64,000 bases of DNA from Bacillus ectoiniformans (GCF_016908875.1 NZ_JAFBES010000008.1:62001-126000); one strand, 5' to 3'. Shown: positions 7,711-16,821, counted from the stretch's first letter. Notes: generated by a model from the sequence alone, not told the origin. Translations and numbers: made by a program.

Positions 7711-9561
7711 CTAACTTTCAATTACCCGGATATTATATTCCTCAAACCACATATGCATTTGAGCTAAATGGGCGATCAGCTGCGGACCAGTCATCAGCTG
7801 CCCAAACCATGGAACTTGAAAAGAGGATCCATCGGTTTGAATTAATTCCTCGATCTTTTGTTTAGACATGAAGGTTAGCAGCGGGGAATCTCCTTTCTTT
7901 ATCATTTGGCTCAGCATACCTTTTACAGCCGCTGTATAGCCAGGGTGATGCGTTTTAGGGTAAGGGCTTTTTTTGCGGTAAAGAATCTCATGCGGAAGCG
8001 TTCCTTCTAAAGCTTTACGCAAGATCCCTTTTTCTAACCCGTTGACTCTCTTCATTTCCCAAGGAATATTCCATGCATATTCCACAATGCGATGATCAGC
8101 AAAAGGCACCCTCACTTCAAGACTAGCCCCCATACTCATTCGGTCTTTTCGGTCAAGCAGTGTCGTCATAAAGGAAAGCATATTAATATAGAACATTTCT
8201 CTGCGCCTTGCTTCTAAAGGACCTTCTCCATCTAGCTGTGGAGTTTCTGCCACCATCCCGTTATATTTATCTTTCACATAACTTTTTAATGATAACTTGT
8301 TTCTCCACTTCGGAAGCAGCAGCTGCTCTCGTTCATTTAATGATCGAATCCACGGAAAGTTTCCGCTGTTTAATAAATCCTCTTGATGAAACCAAGGATA
8401 GCCGCCAAAGATCTCGTCTGCACACTCTCCCGATAACCCTACCGTGAACTCTCTTTTAATCTGCTCGCAAAACCATAGCAGCGAAGAATCCACATCTGCC
8501 ATGCCAGGAAGATCACGTGCTAACACCGCATCCTTTAACCGGTTGGCCAGTTCTTCATTATCTATGACTGCCGAGTGATGAATAGACCCTATATGTTCCT
8601 GCATTTTTCGAATCCATGGTCCATCTTGATCGGGCTGGAAGTGACTGGACTGGAAGTGCTCACTATTTTCTTCATATTCAATGGAATAGGTGTGAAGCGC
8701 CCCCCGTCCTTGCTCTTTAAAATAGGAGGCTGCCAACGCACTGATTGCACTCGAATCCACTCCGCCCGACAAAAATGTACATACCGGAACATCCGCTACC
8801 AGCTGCCTCTCTACTGCGTCCTTCACAAGAAATCTCACACGATCTACGGTTTCATCCAGTGAATCCTCATGCGGCTTGCTGACCACATTCCAATATCGCC
8901 ACACCTTTAGGCCATTTCTATTGAACGTGAACGCATGAGCCGGCCGCAGTTCAGATATCCCTTTAAATACTCCATTTCCAGGTGTCCGCGAAGGTCCTAA
9001 CCCGAATAATTCTTGCAGTCCTTCCCGATCAACCTCTGCTTTCACCTCATTATGTGCCAGAATTGCTTTAATCTCTGAAGCAAAAAGCAGCATGCCGTCT
9101 TTATGATAGAAAAAGAATGGCTTCACTCCCAGTCGGTCTCTAGCGGCAAACACCCGCTGCTCTTCTTGATCCCATATCACAAAAGCATAGATGCCATTTA
9201 AGTGATCGACACACGCCTCTTTCCATTCAATATAGGCTGTCAATAATACCTCTGTGTCTGAGTGCGATTGAAATGTATAGCCTTTCTTTACTAATTCTCT
9301 GCGAATATCTTCTGTGTTATAAAGTTCCCCATTATAAACCATTGTATAGGAACGGTCATTTACCGACTTCGTCATCGGCTGGACGCCGCCTTTCGGATCT
9401 ACAACGACCAGTCTGGTATGCCCAAATGAGGCATGCGGAATACTCCAAATATTTGAATCATCGGGTCCCCTGTAGGCCAATGTTCGCGTCATCTTTTTTA
9501 CGATTTCTGTTTCCTTTCTAAGATCTCTATTCCAGTCTATCCAACCCGTAATTCCACACAT
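7711..9561 (-). CDS. asnB: asparagine synthase (glutamine-hydrolysing)
   Basis: The enzyme makes asparagine from aspartate, ATP and glutamine. The N-terminal Ntn glutaminase domain begins with the nucleophilic Cys immediately after the initiator Met (MCGITGW), followed by LAYRGPDD and the VYNGELYN and SDTEVLL motifs. The synthetase domain carries the ATP-pyrophosphatase loop LSGGVDSSA near residue 255, and GLSGECADEIFGGYP. ATG at 9561 is preferred because it places Cys at position 2 and has AAAGGAT at correct spacing; an ATG nine bases upstream would bury the nucleophile. Length (616) fits Bacillus AsnB/AsnO-type enzymes; which paralogue it corresponds to is not decidable here. It is transcribed alone, divergent from the GRDP-like gene. 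Confidence 0.92.
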   Translation of the reverse strand: MCGITGWIDWNRDLRKETEIVKKMTRTLAYRGPDDSNIWSIPHASFGHTRLVVVDPKGGVQPMTKSVNDRSYTMVYNGELYNTEDIRRELVKKGYTFQSHSDTEVLLTAYIEWKEACVDHLNGIYAFVIWDQEEQRVFAARDRLGVKPFFFYHKDGMLLFASEIKAILAHNEVKAEVDREGLQELFGLGPSRTPGNGVFKGISELRPAHAFTFNRNGLKVWRYWNVVSKPHEDSLDETVDRVRFLVKDAVERQLVADVPVCTFLSGGVDSSAISALAASYFKEQGRGALHTYSIEYEENSEHFQSSHFQPDQDGPWIRKMQEHIGSIHHSAVIDNEELANRLKDAVLARDLPGMADVDSSLLWFCEQIKREFTVGLSGECADEIFGGYPWFHQEDLLNSGNFPWIRSLNEREQLLLPKWRNKLSLKSYVKDKYNGMVAETPQLDGEGPLEARRREMFYINMLSFMTTLLDRKDRMSMGASLEVRVPFADHRIVEYAWNIPWEMKRVNGLEKGILRKALEGTLPHEILYRKKSPYPKTHHPGYTAAVKGMLSQMIKKGDSPLLTFMSKQKIEELIQTDGSSFQVPWFGQLMTGPQLIAHLAQMHMWFEEYNIRVIES

Positions 9562-9744
9562 ATTGATCATCCTTTCCTTTATTCCCTTGCTTCCTAGAAT
9601 TCAATATATTCAACTATATCGATTTGGATTACTCATGTAAGGAAATATAACATGAATATTTCTACGTAATTTCTTATTGGAATCAAATGTAAATGATGAA
9701 CTTTTCTAATATAATAGAATAAAAGAGGAAAACGGAGGGGTTAC

Positions 9745-10722
9745 ATGACTGGTTTCATTTGGACAGTTGTATTGGTCATCGCTTTTTACTTAGCTGTCAA
9801 ACTTGTCCATTCACTGATAAAGCCTAAAAAGTTAAAATTACATTCGATGACTCCACCTAGAGACTTAGGCTACCGGCATCCAGAGGTATTGCCGCTTGTC
9901 AAAAAACTAAAACGATCACTTCGGCCTGAATTCATTTCAAAAGTCAAAGCGCGTGTATTAGCCAACCACCCACATTGGACCGACCATGATTTTGACTGGC
10001 GATTATTTGAGTTAAAAAGATATTTTATTTTAAATAAAATACTAAATTCTGTTCCAATGTTCAGTGAAGAAGTGGATGAGATTTGGCATGAAATGCTGAT
10101 GTTTACAAAAGATTATGAGGCGTTTTCTAAAGAGTTTTACGGGAGCTTTCTTCACCATAATCCCACGATGGAAGTTGTGCCTATTCCGCATGATCGAGCT
10201 TTTTTTGACTGGATGTACTTGCAGCTATTCGAACCCACACCCAACAGCCGGATATTATGGGGGAGATTTTTGCAGCACCCTTTGGAAACGTCCCTGCTTG
10301 ATGATTTCCGCGTGGAATCTGAAGACATACTGCTAGAAAAGTACTTTCATTCTGGAGACCGAGACGAGAAATTAAAACGATCCTTAGTACAATTATTTCA
10401 AAAAGATCTTTCTGAAGCAGACACCATTCAAAGAAGCAACAGCTTGGCACCTTTTAAACCTTTATCTTCTGATGCTAATTATTCATATTTATTAACAGCT
10501 ATGGTATTTTACTCGGTCTACCATCCCGACAACTATTTAGAAGAAATAGGCGCACTTATGCCCAAAGAAGCTGCTTCGGGTTATTCAAGCACTAGCGGCT
10601 GTTCAAGTTTTGCCTGTTCCTCATACAACGACCACCATGATGGAGGAGGCGGTTCTGATTCATCCTGTTCCGGTTCAAGTTCAAGCTGCGGCAGCGGTTG
10701 CGGCGGGGGATGCAGTTCATAA
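9745..10722 (+). CDS. membrane-anchored GRDP-like protein with Gly/Cys/Ser tail
   Basis: The protein has one N-terminal membrane helix (residues 2-25). Its central region resembles the glycine-rich-domain-containing protein family: FSEEVDEIWHEMLMFTKDY followed by FYGSFLHHNP fits the pattern 'DxxWHxHmLxTxxYxxFCxxxxGxxxHHxP' (family knowledge). The last 45 residues are almost entirely Gly, Ser, Cys and Asp (SSCGSGCGGGC type), a low-complexity tail seen in some membrane proteins of unknown function. The cysteine-rich tail could bind metal or be cross-linked, but no function is known. It has its own strong ribosome site (GGAGGGG) and a terminator at 10732. Confidence 0.65.
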   Translation: MTGFIWTVVLVIAFYLAVKLVHSLIKPKKLKLHSMTPPRDLGYRHPEVLPLVKKLKRSLRPEFISKVKARVLANHPHWTDHDFDWRLFELKRYFILNKILNSVPMFSEEVDEIWHEMLMFTKDYEAFSKEFYGSFLHHNPTMEVVPIPHDRAFFDWMYLQLFEPTPNSRILWGRFLQHPLETSLLDDFRVESEDILLEKYFHSGDRDEKLKRSLVQLFQKDLSEADTIQRSNSLAPFKPLSSDANYSYLLTAMVFYSVYHPDNYLEEIGALMPKEAASGYSSTSGCSSFACSSYNDHHDGGGGSDSSCSGSSSSCGSGCGGGCSS

Positions 10723-10731
10723 AATAAGAAT

Positions 10732-10755
10732 GGGTGTGCCAAGTTCGGCACACCC
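10732..10755. terminator. bidirectional terminator between convergent genes
   Basis: GGGTGTGCC pairs perfectly with GGCACACCC around AAGTTC, with T-rich sequence following, between the GRDP-like gene and ppaC. Confidence 0.8.
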
Positions 10756-10763
10756 TCTTATCT

Positions 10764-11696
10764 TTATTTCTTCTTAAAGATATCCGTTAACACAGGAACA
10801 ATTTGCTTTTTACGAGACACAACACCTTCAAGTGTCGCTGTTTGATCCTTTAAAGTCACATTGAATGCTTCTTCCACTGCAGCTGTTTCACGGCCAGCAG
10901 CGACAGCAATAGAATCACTGTTTAAAATGTCAGTGATCACGAACAAGAATAAATCTAACTCTTTTTCTTCAATCGCTGATTTCATCGCGTCTTCGATTTC
11001 CGCTTTGCGCTCAAGCACTTCGTTCGTATCTACCGCATTGATTTGCGCAATTTCTACTTTGCAATTACCCATCGGGAACACTTTTGCATCAAGAGAAATT
11101 AAGTCCGCTGCAGACTTGTCGCTTAGATCTGCGCCAGCTTTCAGCATCTCCAAACCATATTGTTCTGCATCCACACCTGCAATTTCAGCCAGCTCTTTCG
11201 CTGCTTGTACATCTTCTTCTGTGCAAGTTGGCGATTTAAACAGCAAGGAGTCTGAAATGATCGCAGAAAGCATTAATCCAGCTACATCTTTCTCAATAGC
11301 TACATTATTTTCTTTATACATTTTATTCAAAATAGTCGCTGTGCATCCAACAGGCTCCGCACGGTAATAAAGAGGATCACTTGTTTCAAAATTAGCGATT
11401 CGGTGATGGTCAATAACCTCTAAGACGCGAACATCAGCAATATCGTCCACGCTTTGCTGGCGCTCATTGTGATCCACTAGAATGACTTGTTCTGCTTCAG
11501 GTGCTGCTTTTTCAATTAATCGAGGTGCTTCAGCTTTAAAATAGTTCAGGGCATATTCAGTTTCACCGCTGATAGAGCCTAAACGAACTGGTTCAGTATC
11601 CATGCCGATTTGATTTTTTAACGCTGAATACGCAATCGCCGAACAGATCGAATCAGTATCCGGGTTTTTATGTCCAAGAATTAATACTTTTTTCAA
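10764..11696 (-). CDS. ppaC: manganese-dependent inorganic pyrophosphatase
   Basis: This family II (DHH) pyrophosphatase hydrolyses PPi to drive biosynthesis forward. The N-terminal [16 protein letters not shown] supplies metal-binding His/Asp residues, [10 protein letters not shown] and [12 protein letters not shown] give the DHH motif, and the C-terminal domain ends with [14 protein letters not shown], containing the substrate-binding SRKKQ loop. Length (310) and sequence closely match Bacillus PpaC. The start is TTG at 11696, placed 7 bases after GAGGGG. The gene stands alone. Confidence 0.96.
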   Translation of the reverse strand: MKKVLILGHKNPDTDSICSAIAYSALKNQIGMDTEPVRLGSISGETEYALNYFKAEAPRLIEKAAPEAEQVILVDHNERQQSVDDIADVRVLEVIDHHRIANFETSDPLYYRAEPVGCTATILNKMYKENNVAIEKDVAGLMLSAIISDSLLFKSPTCTEEDVQAAKELAEIAGVDAEQYGLEMLKAGADLSDKSAADLISLDAKVFPMGNCKVEIAQINAVDTNEVLERKAEIEDAMKSAIEEKELDLFLFVITDILNSDSIAVAAGRETAAVEEAFNVTLKDQTATLEGVVSRKKQIVPVLTDIFKKK

Positions 11697-11821
11697 TGTA
11701 TTCCCCTCTTTTCTACAGATTGGTAGTATGTAGTACGCCTAATAATAGCCGCACAAATCATATTCTATTTTAACGCAAGATCTCCTTGTTTTCCTATCCT
11801 TTTTCCTTAGAAAAAAGGAAA

Positions 11822-11849
11822 ATCCGCAGAGGTCTTTTCTTCTGCGGAT
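11822..11849 (-). terminator. rho-independent terminator after the DUF4064 gene
   Basis: ATCCGCAGA pairs with TCTGCGGAT; on the - strand TTTTCC and a T run follow. It lies between the DUF4064 gene and ppaC. Confidence 0.75.
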
Positions 11850-11861
11850 CTCCCTGCTTCT

Positions 11862-12314
11862 TCATACAGAATCTGCTGGGTGTTTCTCTCCGTACATAGG
11901 ATTCTTCTCTTTCCTCGCAAAACACATAATACCGGCAATTAAGAACAGTAAAGCAGGGAGCCAGCCGATAAACAGTGTCGCCAATCCAACAATCAATGCA
12001 CTAATAATCAATAATCCGCCAGCGAGCTTTGGTTTTTTATTACGGCGCATAGAGAAAAGTGCAATGACACTTAATATGGTACTAATCGCTACAATTGCTA
12101 CGAACCCCCAGCCTACACTTTCAATCATGTTCATAGCAGCTGTCGGATCAAGTCCCGCACTTGCCAAGTTAGGATCATTCGCCAGCTCTTTCTCCAACTC
12201 CGTCCGAATCGATTCATCTTTTGACACCACACTGATCAAAGCGCCACCAGCTATTAGAATCAGATTAATAATGACTCCAACTATCACTAAGATTCCTTCT
12301 GCTGTTCTCTTCAT
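11862..12314 (-). CDS. DUF4064-type small membrane protein
   Basis: The 150-residue protein has four predicted membrane segments: residues 6-28, about 68-90, about 98-113 and about 118-135. An acidic extracytoplasmic loop (KDESIRTELEKELANDPN) lies between the first two. This arrangement is that of the DUF4064 family, found widely in Firmicutes without known function. ATG at 12314 is chosen because GGAGGGAG sits just before it; the GTG five codons earlier lies in that site. It is transcribed alone. No functional inference is offered. Confidence 0.7.
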   Translation of the reverse strand: MKRTAEGILVIVGVIINLILIAGGALISVVSKDESIRTELEKELANDPNLASAGLDPTAAMNMIESVGWGFVAIVAISTILSVIALFSMRRNKKPKLAGGLLIISALIVGLATLFIGWLPALLFLIAGIMCFARKEKNPMYGEKHPADSV

Positions 12315-12407
12315 CTTCTCCCTCCTCACCTTTAAATAATTATATGAATATATACCCTTTATGATTTAGGATACTCAATATATTTCAGCACATCCTTCCT
12401 TTAAACA

Positions 12408-13202
12408 TTATTCGTTGTCTGCAATAACCGAACGAATAATATGCCTTGAATCCCATTCGCCGCCCGATATCACTGCTAATGGATATTCGCGGGGAAAAAG
12501 CTGCTGATTGATTTCTTCTGAAGAAAGACCTTGACTATGAAGCTCCATTATTTCTTCTTGAGTGCTGACAATCTGGTCTAACTTCTTTTTTAATAATTGC
12601 TTGCCGTTTGGAATATACCCTGCGTGAGAACAATAGATCTCTTCAAAATCATAAGTAAGAACCTTCTTTAAAGAATCAATATGCTTGGCAATCGATTCTT
12701 GTTCCATCACAATTCTTAATTTCGGCGCAACAAATAAATCCCCTGAAAACAGCGTGCCGCTCTCTTGATTTAAAAAGACCAAATGATCTTCCGCATGACC
12801 TGGTGTATGTATCGCCTGCCACTTCGACGTTCTAGAATGAAAAGTCATCGGTAAAGGTTCTGCTTTAAAGGCTTTTCTTTCACCCCACAATTCTTTGCGA
12901 TAGTCCGGATACACCCCGTCCGCTCGGCATTCATCAATAGCCATTGGATGAATATAGAGCGGAACCTGCCTATTCTCTTGAATCCAGCGGGCGCCTCCTG
13001 TGTGATCTTCATGAGAATGCGTAAGGATGACTTGATCATAGTCCCCAGCCTGAAAGAATGGGATATATTCAGATAACAATGATTCTGACCCTGTGTCTAT
13101 TAACACACCATCCGTCAAATACATATATACATTCATATTTACACCGTGTACCCCTACACTGCCTTTTATACTCGTGACCCCATTGTTATCAAACCGTTCC
13201 AT
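12408..13202 (-). CDS. MBL-fold metallo-hydrolase
   Basis: A metallo-beta-lactamase-fold hydrolase with the di-zinc site visible: THSHEDHTGG (HxHxDH), a later metal His in HTPGHAEDH, Asp in FSGDLF, and a C-terminal CSHAGY. The C-terminal 60 residues form a helical extension with ELHSQGLSSEEINQQLF, typical of glyoxalase II-like or lactonase-like members in Bacillus. The substrate cannot be assigned. ATG at 13202 follows GGGGGAG. It lies 84 bases downstream of the UDG-like gene in the same direction and may share a transcript with it. Confidence 0.85.
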   Translation of the reverse strand: MERFDNNGVTSIKGSVGVHGVNMNVYMYLTDGVLIDTGSESLLSEYIPFFQAGDYDQVILTHSHEDHTGGARWIQENRQVPLYIHPMAIDECRADGVYPDYRKELWGERKAFKAEPLPMTFHSRTSKWQAIHTPGHAEDHLVFLNQESGTLFSGDLFVAPKLRIVMEQESIAKHIDSLKKVLTYDFEEIYCSHAGYIPNGKQLLKKKLDQIVSTQEEIMELHSQGLSSEEINQQLFPREYPLAVISGGEWDSRHIIRSVIADNE

Positions 13203-13286
13203 AAGTCTCCCCCTTGATTGCGAAATCTTTCCACACCTTTTCTTAAAGTGTATGGCCTAAATTTTCAGACATCAAGAAAAAAGTTC

Positions 13287-13934
13287 TTATTTAGATAACT
13301 GATGTACGATTTCTTTTAGCCGGTCGAAATCCTCATGGATCAATTCAAGCAAGCTGCGGTTATAGAAAATGGATGCGGGGTGAAAGGTTGGGAAGATTTG
13401 ATAGTTTTTTTCTGTCCATTCATAAAATGTGCTCGTTTCATCCTTCAAACGCTGTACAGGCTGATTTAACAGTTGTCCGTGCATATCAGTGATTTTGGCT
13501 TTCGGTCCTGCCAGCCGCTTTAAACCGATATTCCCCAACGTAACTATGAGCGGCGCTTCCACATGTTCGATTTCATAATCAAGAATCGGGGCATGAGCGA
13601 GCACTTCTTTCGCTGTCGGCGTCCGGTTATATTTTCTTTTAACTACTTCTCCCTGTCTCGTCCGCTTGTTTTTCCATTGATACGGCCTGCTTCGGACAGC
13701 ACTGGTGATATATACCTCTTCCCGCGTCAAACCTGCTCTTTCTAAAAACCCCATCAGCTGCTCCCCTGCTCTTCCGCTAAAAGGAATGCCATTATGAATT
13801 TCTGTTTCACCAGGCGCTTCGCCGACTAACATGAGTTTTGGGCGCTTAGGACCGCCGCCGTAAACAAACCCCTCAGCAGGGAAAGGAGCGATCCTCTTTC
13901 TGCCAAGCTCCGCCAGTGATTCAGGAATTTGCAT
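13287..13934 (-). CDS. uracil-DNA glycosylase superfamily protein lacking Fe-S cysteines
   Basis: The fold is that of family 4/5-type uracil-DNA glycosylases: LMLVGEAPGETE with IPFSGRAG (water-activating and uracil-pocket motif), VTLGNIGLKRL, and the C-terminal HPASIFYNRSLL motif. Family 4 enzymes carry four cysteines for a [4Fe-4S] cluster; this protein contains no cysteine at all. The usual KCRPP site reads RSRPY, and a basic stretch (QWKNKRTRQGEVVKRKY) is inserted after it. It is therefore a cluster-less branch, probably still DNA-binding, with base specificity uncertain. ATG at 13934 follows GGGAGGAG at good distance. Length 215. Confidence 0.8.
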   Translation of the reverse strand: MQIPESLAELGRKRIAPFPAEGFVYGGGPKRPKLMLVGEAPGETEIHNGIPFSGRAGEQLMGFLERAGLTREEVYITSAVRSRPYQWKNKRTRQGEVVKRKYNRTPTAKEVLAHAPILDYEIEHVEAPLIVTLGNIGLKRLAGPKAKITDMHGQLLNQPVQRLKDETSTFYEWTEKNYQIFPTFHPASIFYNRSLLELIHEDFDRLKEIVHQLSK

Positions 13935-14108
13935 ACTGTCTCCTCCCTTACATTTCCTTTTTTTCTCCTACTACCCTTTACACATAACGTTAGTCAAACC
14001 AGATAAAATTAAACCTCTTTGTTTTCATTTATTACCAACAGCCTACAAGAAAGATTTGTGCCTTTAGTGGAATAGTAAAGAGAGTTGAAAAGAAAGCGAG
14101 GATTACAC

Positions 14109-14360
14109 ATGGAAGTATTTGAATCACACCAGGAATCATTTCACGCGGGCGATATTGTCTATGTTCTTTATCGCAACCCGCATACGTACAATGTGGCAAA
14201 TATTCAAGAAGCAGCGATTGTTAATCATCCAGACAGACCAGGCGAACTGGCCTTATTTCTTTATGAAACCTTTTACCCTCTAGATGCAGATATTGCGATC
14301 TATTCTTCTGCTGATCAAGCGGAAGCAGCCTATGCTTATTATTATGGAACGATGGAATAG
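14109..14360 (+). CDS. splA: SplA, regulator of spore photoproduct lyase
   Basis: This 83-residue protein carries the features of Bacillus SplA: GDIVYVLYRNPHTYNVANIQ near the start and ELALFLYETFYPL in the middle, with a tyrosine/alanine-rich end. SplA is a TRAP-like negative regulator of splAB. ATG at 14109 is preferred over the upstream TTG at 14085 because GCGAGGA lies just before it. splB starts 11 bases after its stop, so the two form the conserved splAB operon. The operon is sigma-G driven in B. subtilis; I could not place a convincing sigma-G promoter here. Confidence 0.88.
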   Translation: MEVFESHQESFHAGDIVYVLYRNPHTYNVANIQEAAIVNHPDRPGELALFLYETFYPLDADIAIYSSADQAEAAYAYYYGTME

Positions 14361-14371
14361 GAGGAAAGCTG

Positions 14372-15400
14372 ATGGTCAAACCGTTTGTTCCTCAATTAGT
14401 TTACATTGAACCAAGAGCCTTAGATTATCCGCTAGGACGTGAGCTGAAGGATAAGTTTGAGAAAATGGGAGTAGAGATTCGCCAGACAACTTCCCACAAC
14501 CAGGTGCGGAATCTGCCAGGAGATAACCACTTCCAGCAGTACCGAGTAGCGAAATCAACGCTTGTCATCGGTGTTCGCAAAACATTGAAGTTTGATACCT
14601 CTAAACCTTCAGCAGAATACGCCATTCCTTTTGCGACGGGCTGTATGGGGCATTGTCATTATTGCTACTTACAGACAACGATGGGAAGCAAGCCGTATAT
14701 CCGAACGTACGTCAATGTGGATGAAATTTTCGAAGCCGCTGATCAATATATGGCAGAACGGGCGCCGGAATTTACTCGGTTTGAGGCCTCCTGTACATCT
14801 GATATTGTCGGTGTCGATCACCTCACTCATACATTAAAAAAAGCCATTGAACATTTTGGCGTATCGGAATTTGGAAAGCTTCGTTTTGTAACTAAGTTTG
14901 CGCATGTAGACCACTTGCTGGATGCTAAGCATAACGAGAAAACACGATTCCGCTTCAGCATGAATGCCGATTACGTGATTAAATACCTCGAACCAGGCAC
15001 ATCAAGACTGGATGAACGAATTGAAGCAGCCGCAAAAGTGGCAAAAGCCGGTTACCCTCTAGGCTTTATCATTGCCCCCATCTACTTATATGATGATTGG
15101 AAAGCGGGCTATCAAACATTATTTGAAAAGCTCGAGGCGAAACTGCCTGCTTATGCCACTAAGAATCTAACATTTGAATTGATCCAGCACCGTTTCACTA
15201 AGCCTGCCAAGCGCGTGATCGAAAAGAATTACCCAATGACCAAGCTCGAAATGGACGAAGAAAAGCGCCAATACAAATGGGGCCGTTACGGAATTGGAAA
15301 ATACGTCTACAAAAAAGACGAACAAACCGATATTAAAGAAACACTCGGCGGCTATATTGAAAAGTTTTTCCCTAAAGCCGAGCTGGAGTATTTTACTTGA
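14372..15400 (+). CDS. splB: spore photoproduct lyase (radical SAM DNA repair enzyme)
   Basis: SplB reverses the spore photoproduct (5-thyminyl-5,6-dihydrothymine) during germination using S-adenosylmethionine and a [4Fe-4S] cluster. The cluster ligands are visible as C91, C95 and C98 in TGCMGHCHYCYL, and the catalytic H-donor Cys is at 141 (EASCTSD), the same positions as in B. subtilis SplB. Length, 342 residues, is identical. AGGAGG precedes the ATG. It follows splA directly. Its presence is strong evidence that the host forms endospores. Confidence 0.97.
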   Translation: MVKPFVPQLVYIEPRALDYPLGRELKDKFEKMGVEIRQTTSHNQVRNLPGDNHFQQYRVAKSTLVIGVRKTLKFDTSKPSAEYAIPFATGCMGHCHYCYLQTTMGSKPYIRTYVNVDEIFEAADQYMAERAPEFTRFEASCTSDIVGVDHLTHTLKKAIEHFGVSEFGKLRFVTKFAHVDHLLDAKHNEKTRFRFSMNADYVIKYLEPGTSRLDERIEAAAKVAKAGYPLGFIIAPIYLYDDWKAGYQTLFEKLEAKLPAYATKNLTFELIQHRFTKPAKRVIEKNYPMTKLEMDEEKRQYKWGRYGIGKYVYKKDEQTDIKETLGGYIEKFFPKAELEYFT

Positions 15401-15410
15401 TCTCAAAGAA

Positions 15411-15466
15411 GCTGCTTGTATACAGGAGCGTCTAAATGACCTCCCACATTGCAGGCAGCCTTTTTT
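15411..15466 (+). terminator. terminator after splB
   Basis: GCTGCTTG pairs with CAGGCAGC (one G-T pair), enclosing an inner GGAG/CTCC pairing, and is followed by TTTTTT. Confidence 0.65.
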
Positions 15467-15506
15467 AGTTGCGCGTTTTAATATATATAGCCGCCCCGAG
15501 ATTGGA

Positions 15507-15549
15507 AAGTGCTGATAGAATCACGGAAGCCGCTGATAGACCTTTAATA
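15507..15549. repeat. two copies of the GCTGATA-type dispersed repeat
   Basis: AAGTGCTGATAGAATCACGG and AGCCGCTGATAGACC are two imperfect ~21-base units of the same type as those at 3627-3780. The rest of the 415-base gap after splB holds a terminator, A/T-rich sequence and an ATCGATT cluster at its right end; no gene was seen. Confidence 0.5.
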
Positions 15550-15730
15550 AGCCTTATGAAAATGATCAAGCAGAGCAAAATTTGGTCTGATATTGTTACC
15601 TTTCCGTTGTCACATCTTCACACCCTCATTAATGAACTCTTTTTTTTAAAAATGGTCGATTATTATCTGCTCTCACCACTTTTTTCAGTCGTCTCACTCC
15701 CTTTCAATAAGAATTTTCACCTAACCGAAA

Positions 15731-15756
15731 ATCGATTTAATCGATTATAATCGATT
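15731..15756 (+). promoter_or_regulatory. three phased ATCGATT boxes upstream of the AlbA/HATPase gene
   Basis: ATCGATT occurs at 15731, 15740 and 15750, spaced 9 and 10 bases apart, i.e. nearly one helical turn. Each core ATCGAT is palindromic. The cluster is 60 bases upstream of the start codon at 15816, where a repressor site would be expected; self-control by the gene's own winged helix is a guess. Confidence 0.4.
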
Positions 15757-15815
15757 TTTAATTAATATTCATATATAATCAATATAAGAATAAATTAGAA
15801 GCGTGGTGGATATCA

Positions 15816-16814
15816 ATGTTGAAAGAAGGACCCTTACTTGAATTAAAAAGAGAAATTACAGAAGGTCTTAAAAAGGAAGTAATCGCCTTCCTGAATACAG
15901 ATGAAGCAATAAGACAAATGATTATTGATTCAGATGGCACCAAATTTGAAGATATGCGTTCATTTAATCAAGACCTGACATTTAATGAGCTATCCCATGT
16001 ATTTAAAGAAACAAATATTCCTTTTGAAGAAGCACAACAAAGGACTCTCGGCTTAATAAATAAAGAGAATTATTACACCAATTTAGGGCTGCTTCTCTCT
16101 GATCAGTGTGAACACTCGATAAAGTGCGCGAGGTATAAAGGAAATAACAAGATTAACTTTCAGGATCGCAAAGAATTTACGGGATCTCTAATTAAACAAG
16201 TCAATCATGCCTACGAATATTTAATGATGCACAATGCTGCTTTTTCCTCTTTTGAAGGCCTTCGAAGAATTGAAGAAAGAGAATATCCCCTTTTCGCTAT
16301 CAGAGAAGCTCTTATCAACGCAGTCGTTCACCGAGATTACAGCTTTAGCGGCAGCATTCTTATTCATATATTTGATGACCGCTTAGAAATAGTATCTACA
16401 GGCGGATTAGTTCAGGGACTAACACTACAAGATATAGAGTTAGGTGTGTCTCAAACAAGAAACCCTAAATTAGCTAACTGCTTTTATAGAATTAAATGGA
16501 TTGAGAGTTACGGAACAGGGCTGCAGCGAATAAAAGAAAGCTACGAAACGAGTGATATTCACCCCTTCTGGAACGTCGGTCCAAACTCCTTTGTAGTCAC
16601 ACTGCCGAAGAAGATCTTTCAAAATTCAAAAATGAACGAAGTACAAAGCTTTTTACAATGGGCATCAGATCAATCTGACTTTACAAGCAAACAGGTAGAG
16701 AAGCATTTAGTGAAAAGCAAATCAGCTGTACGCTCCTTTCTGGAAGAATTAATTCAAAAGAACGAAATCGAACGGATCGGAAAAGGTCCTGCTACTAAGT
16801 ATCGGAGGAAATGA
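15816..16814 (+). CDS. AlbA/Schlafen-type HATPase_c_4 regulator with apparent internal deletion
   Basis: The protein begins like the AlbA_2 (Schlafen-like) domain (LLELKREITEGLKKEVIAFLNTD), then jumps straight to EAIRQMIIDSDGTKFEDMRS, which in relatives lies roughly 70-90 residues later. The missing part would hold the glycine-rich core and the K-x-G-S region of AlbA_2. The rest is intact: a linker, the HATPase_c_4 module with IREALINAVVHRDYSF (the N-box), IVSTGGL and ESYGTGLQRI, and a C-terminal winged helix (SKSAVRSFLEELI). Members are putative ATP-dependent transcription regulators and some sit in defence islands. The reading frame is preserved and GGTGGAT precedes the ATG. It ends 78 bases before the first CRISPR repeat. 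Confidence 0.7.
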   Translation: MLKEGPLLELKREITEGLKKEVIAFLNTDEAIRQMIIDSDGTKFEDMRSFNQDLTFNELSHVFKETNIPFEEAQQRTLGLINKENYYTNLGLLLSDQCEHSIKCARYKGNNKINFQDRKEFTGSLIKQVNHAYEYLMMHNAAFSSFEGLRRIEEREYPLFAIREALINAVVHRDYSFSGSILIHIFDDRLEIVSTGGLVQGLTLQDIELGVSQTRNPKLANCFYRIKWIESYGTGLQRIKESYETSDIHPFWNVGPNSFVVTLPKKIFQNSKMNEVQSFLQWASDQSDFTSKQVEKHLVKSKSAVRSFLEELIQKNEIERIGKGPATKYRRK

Positions 16815-16821
16815 AAAAACG

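Noticed and set aside
10861-11367. 168-codon + strand frame within ppaC
   Set aside because: It is an antisense shadow of a conserved gene, rich in Ser/Ala as expected from reverse reading.
15411-15466. Possible riboswitch or T-box-like structure after splB
   Set aside because: The fold lies 3' of splB, has no specifier or ligand-core motif, and is adequately explained as a terminator.
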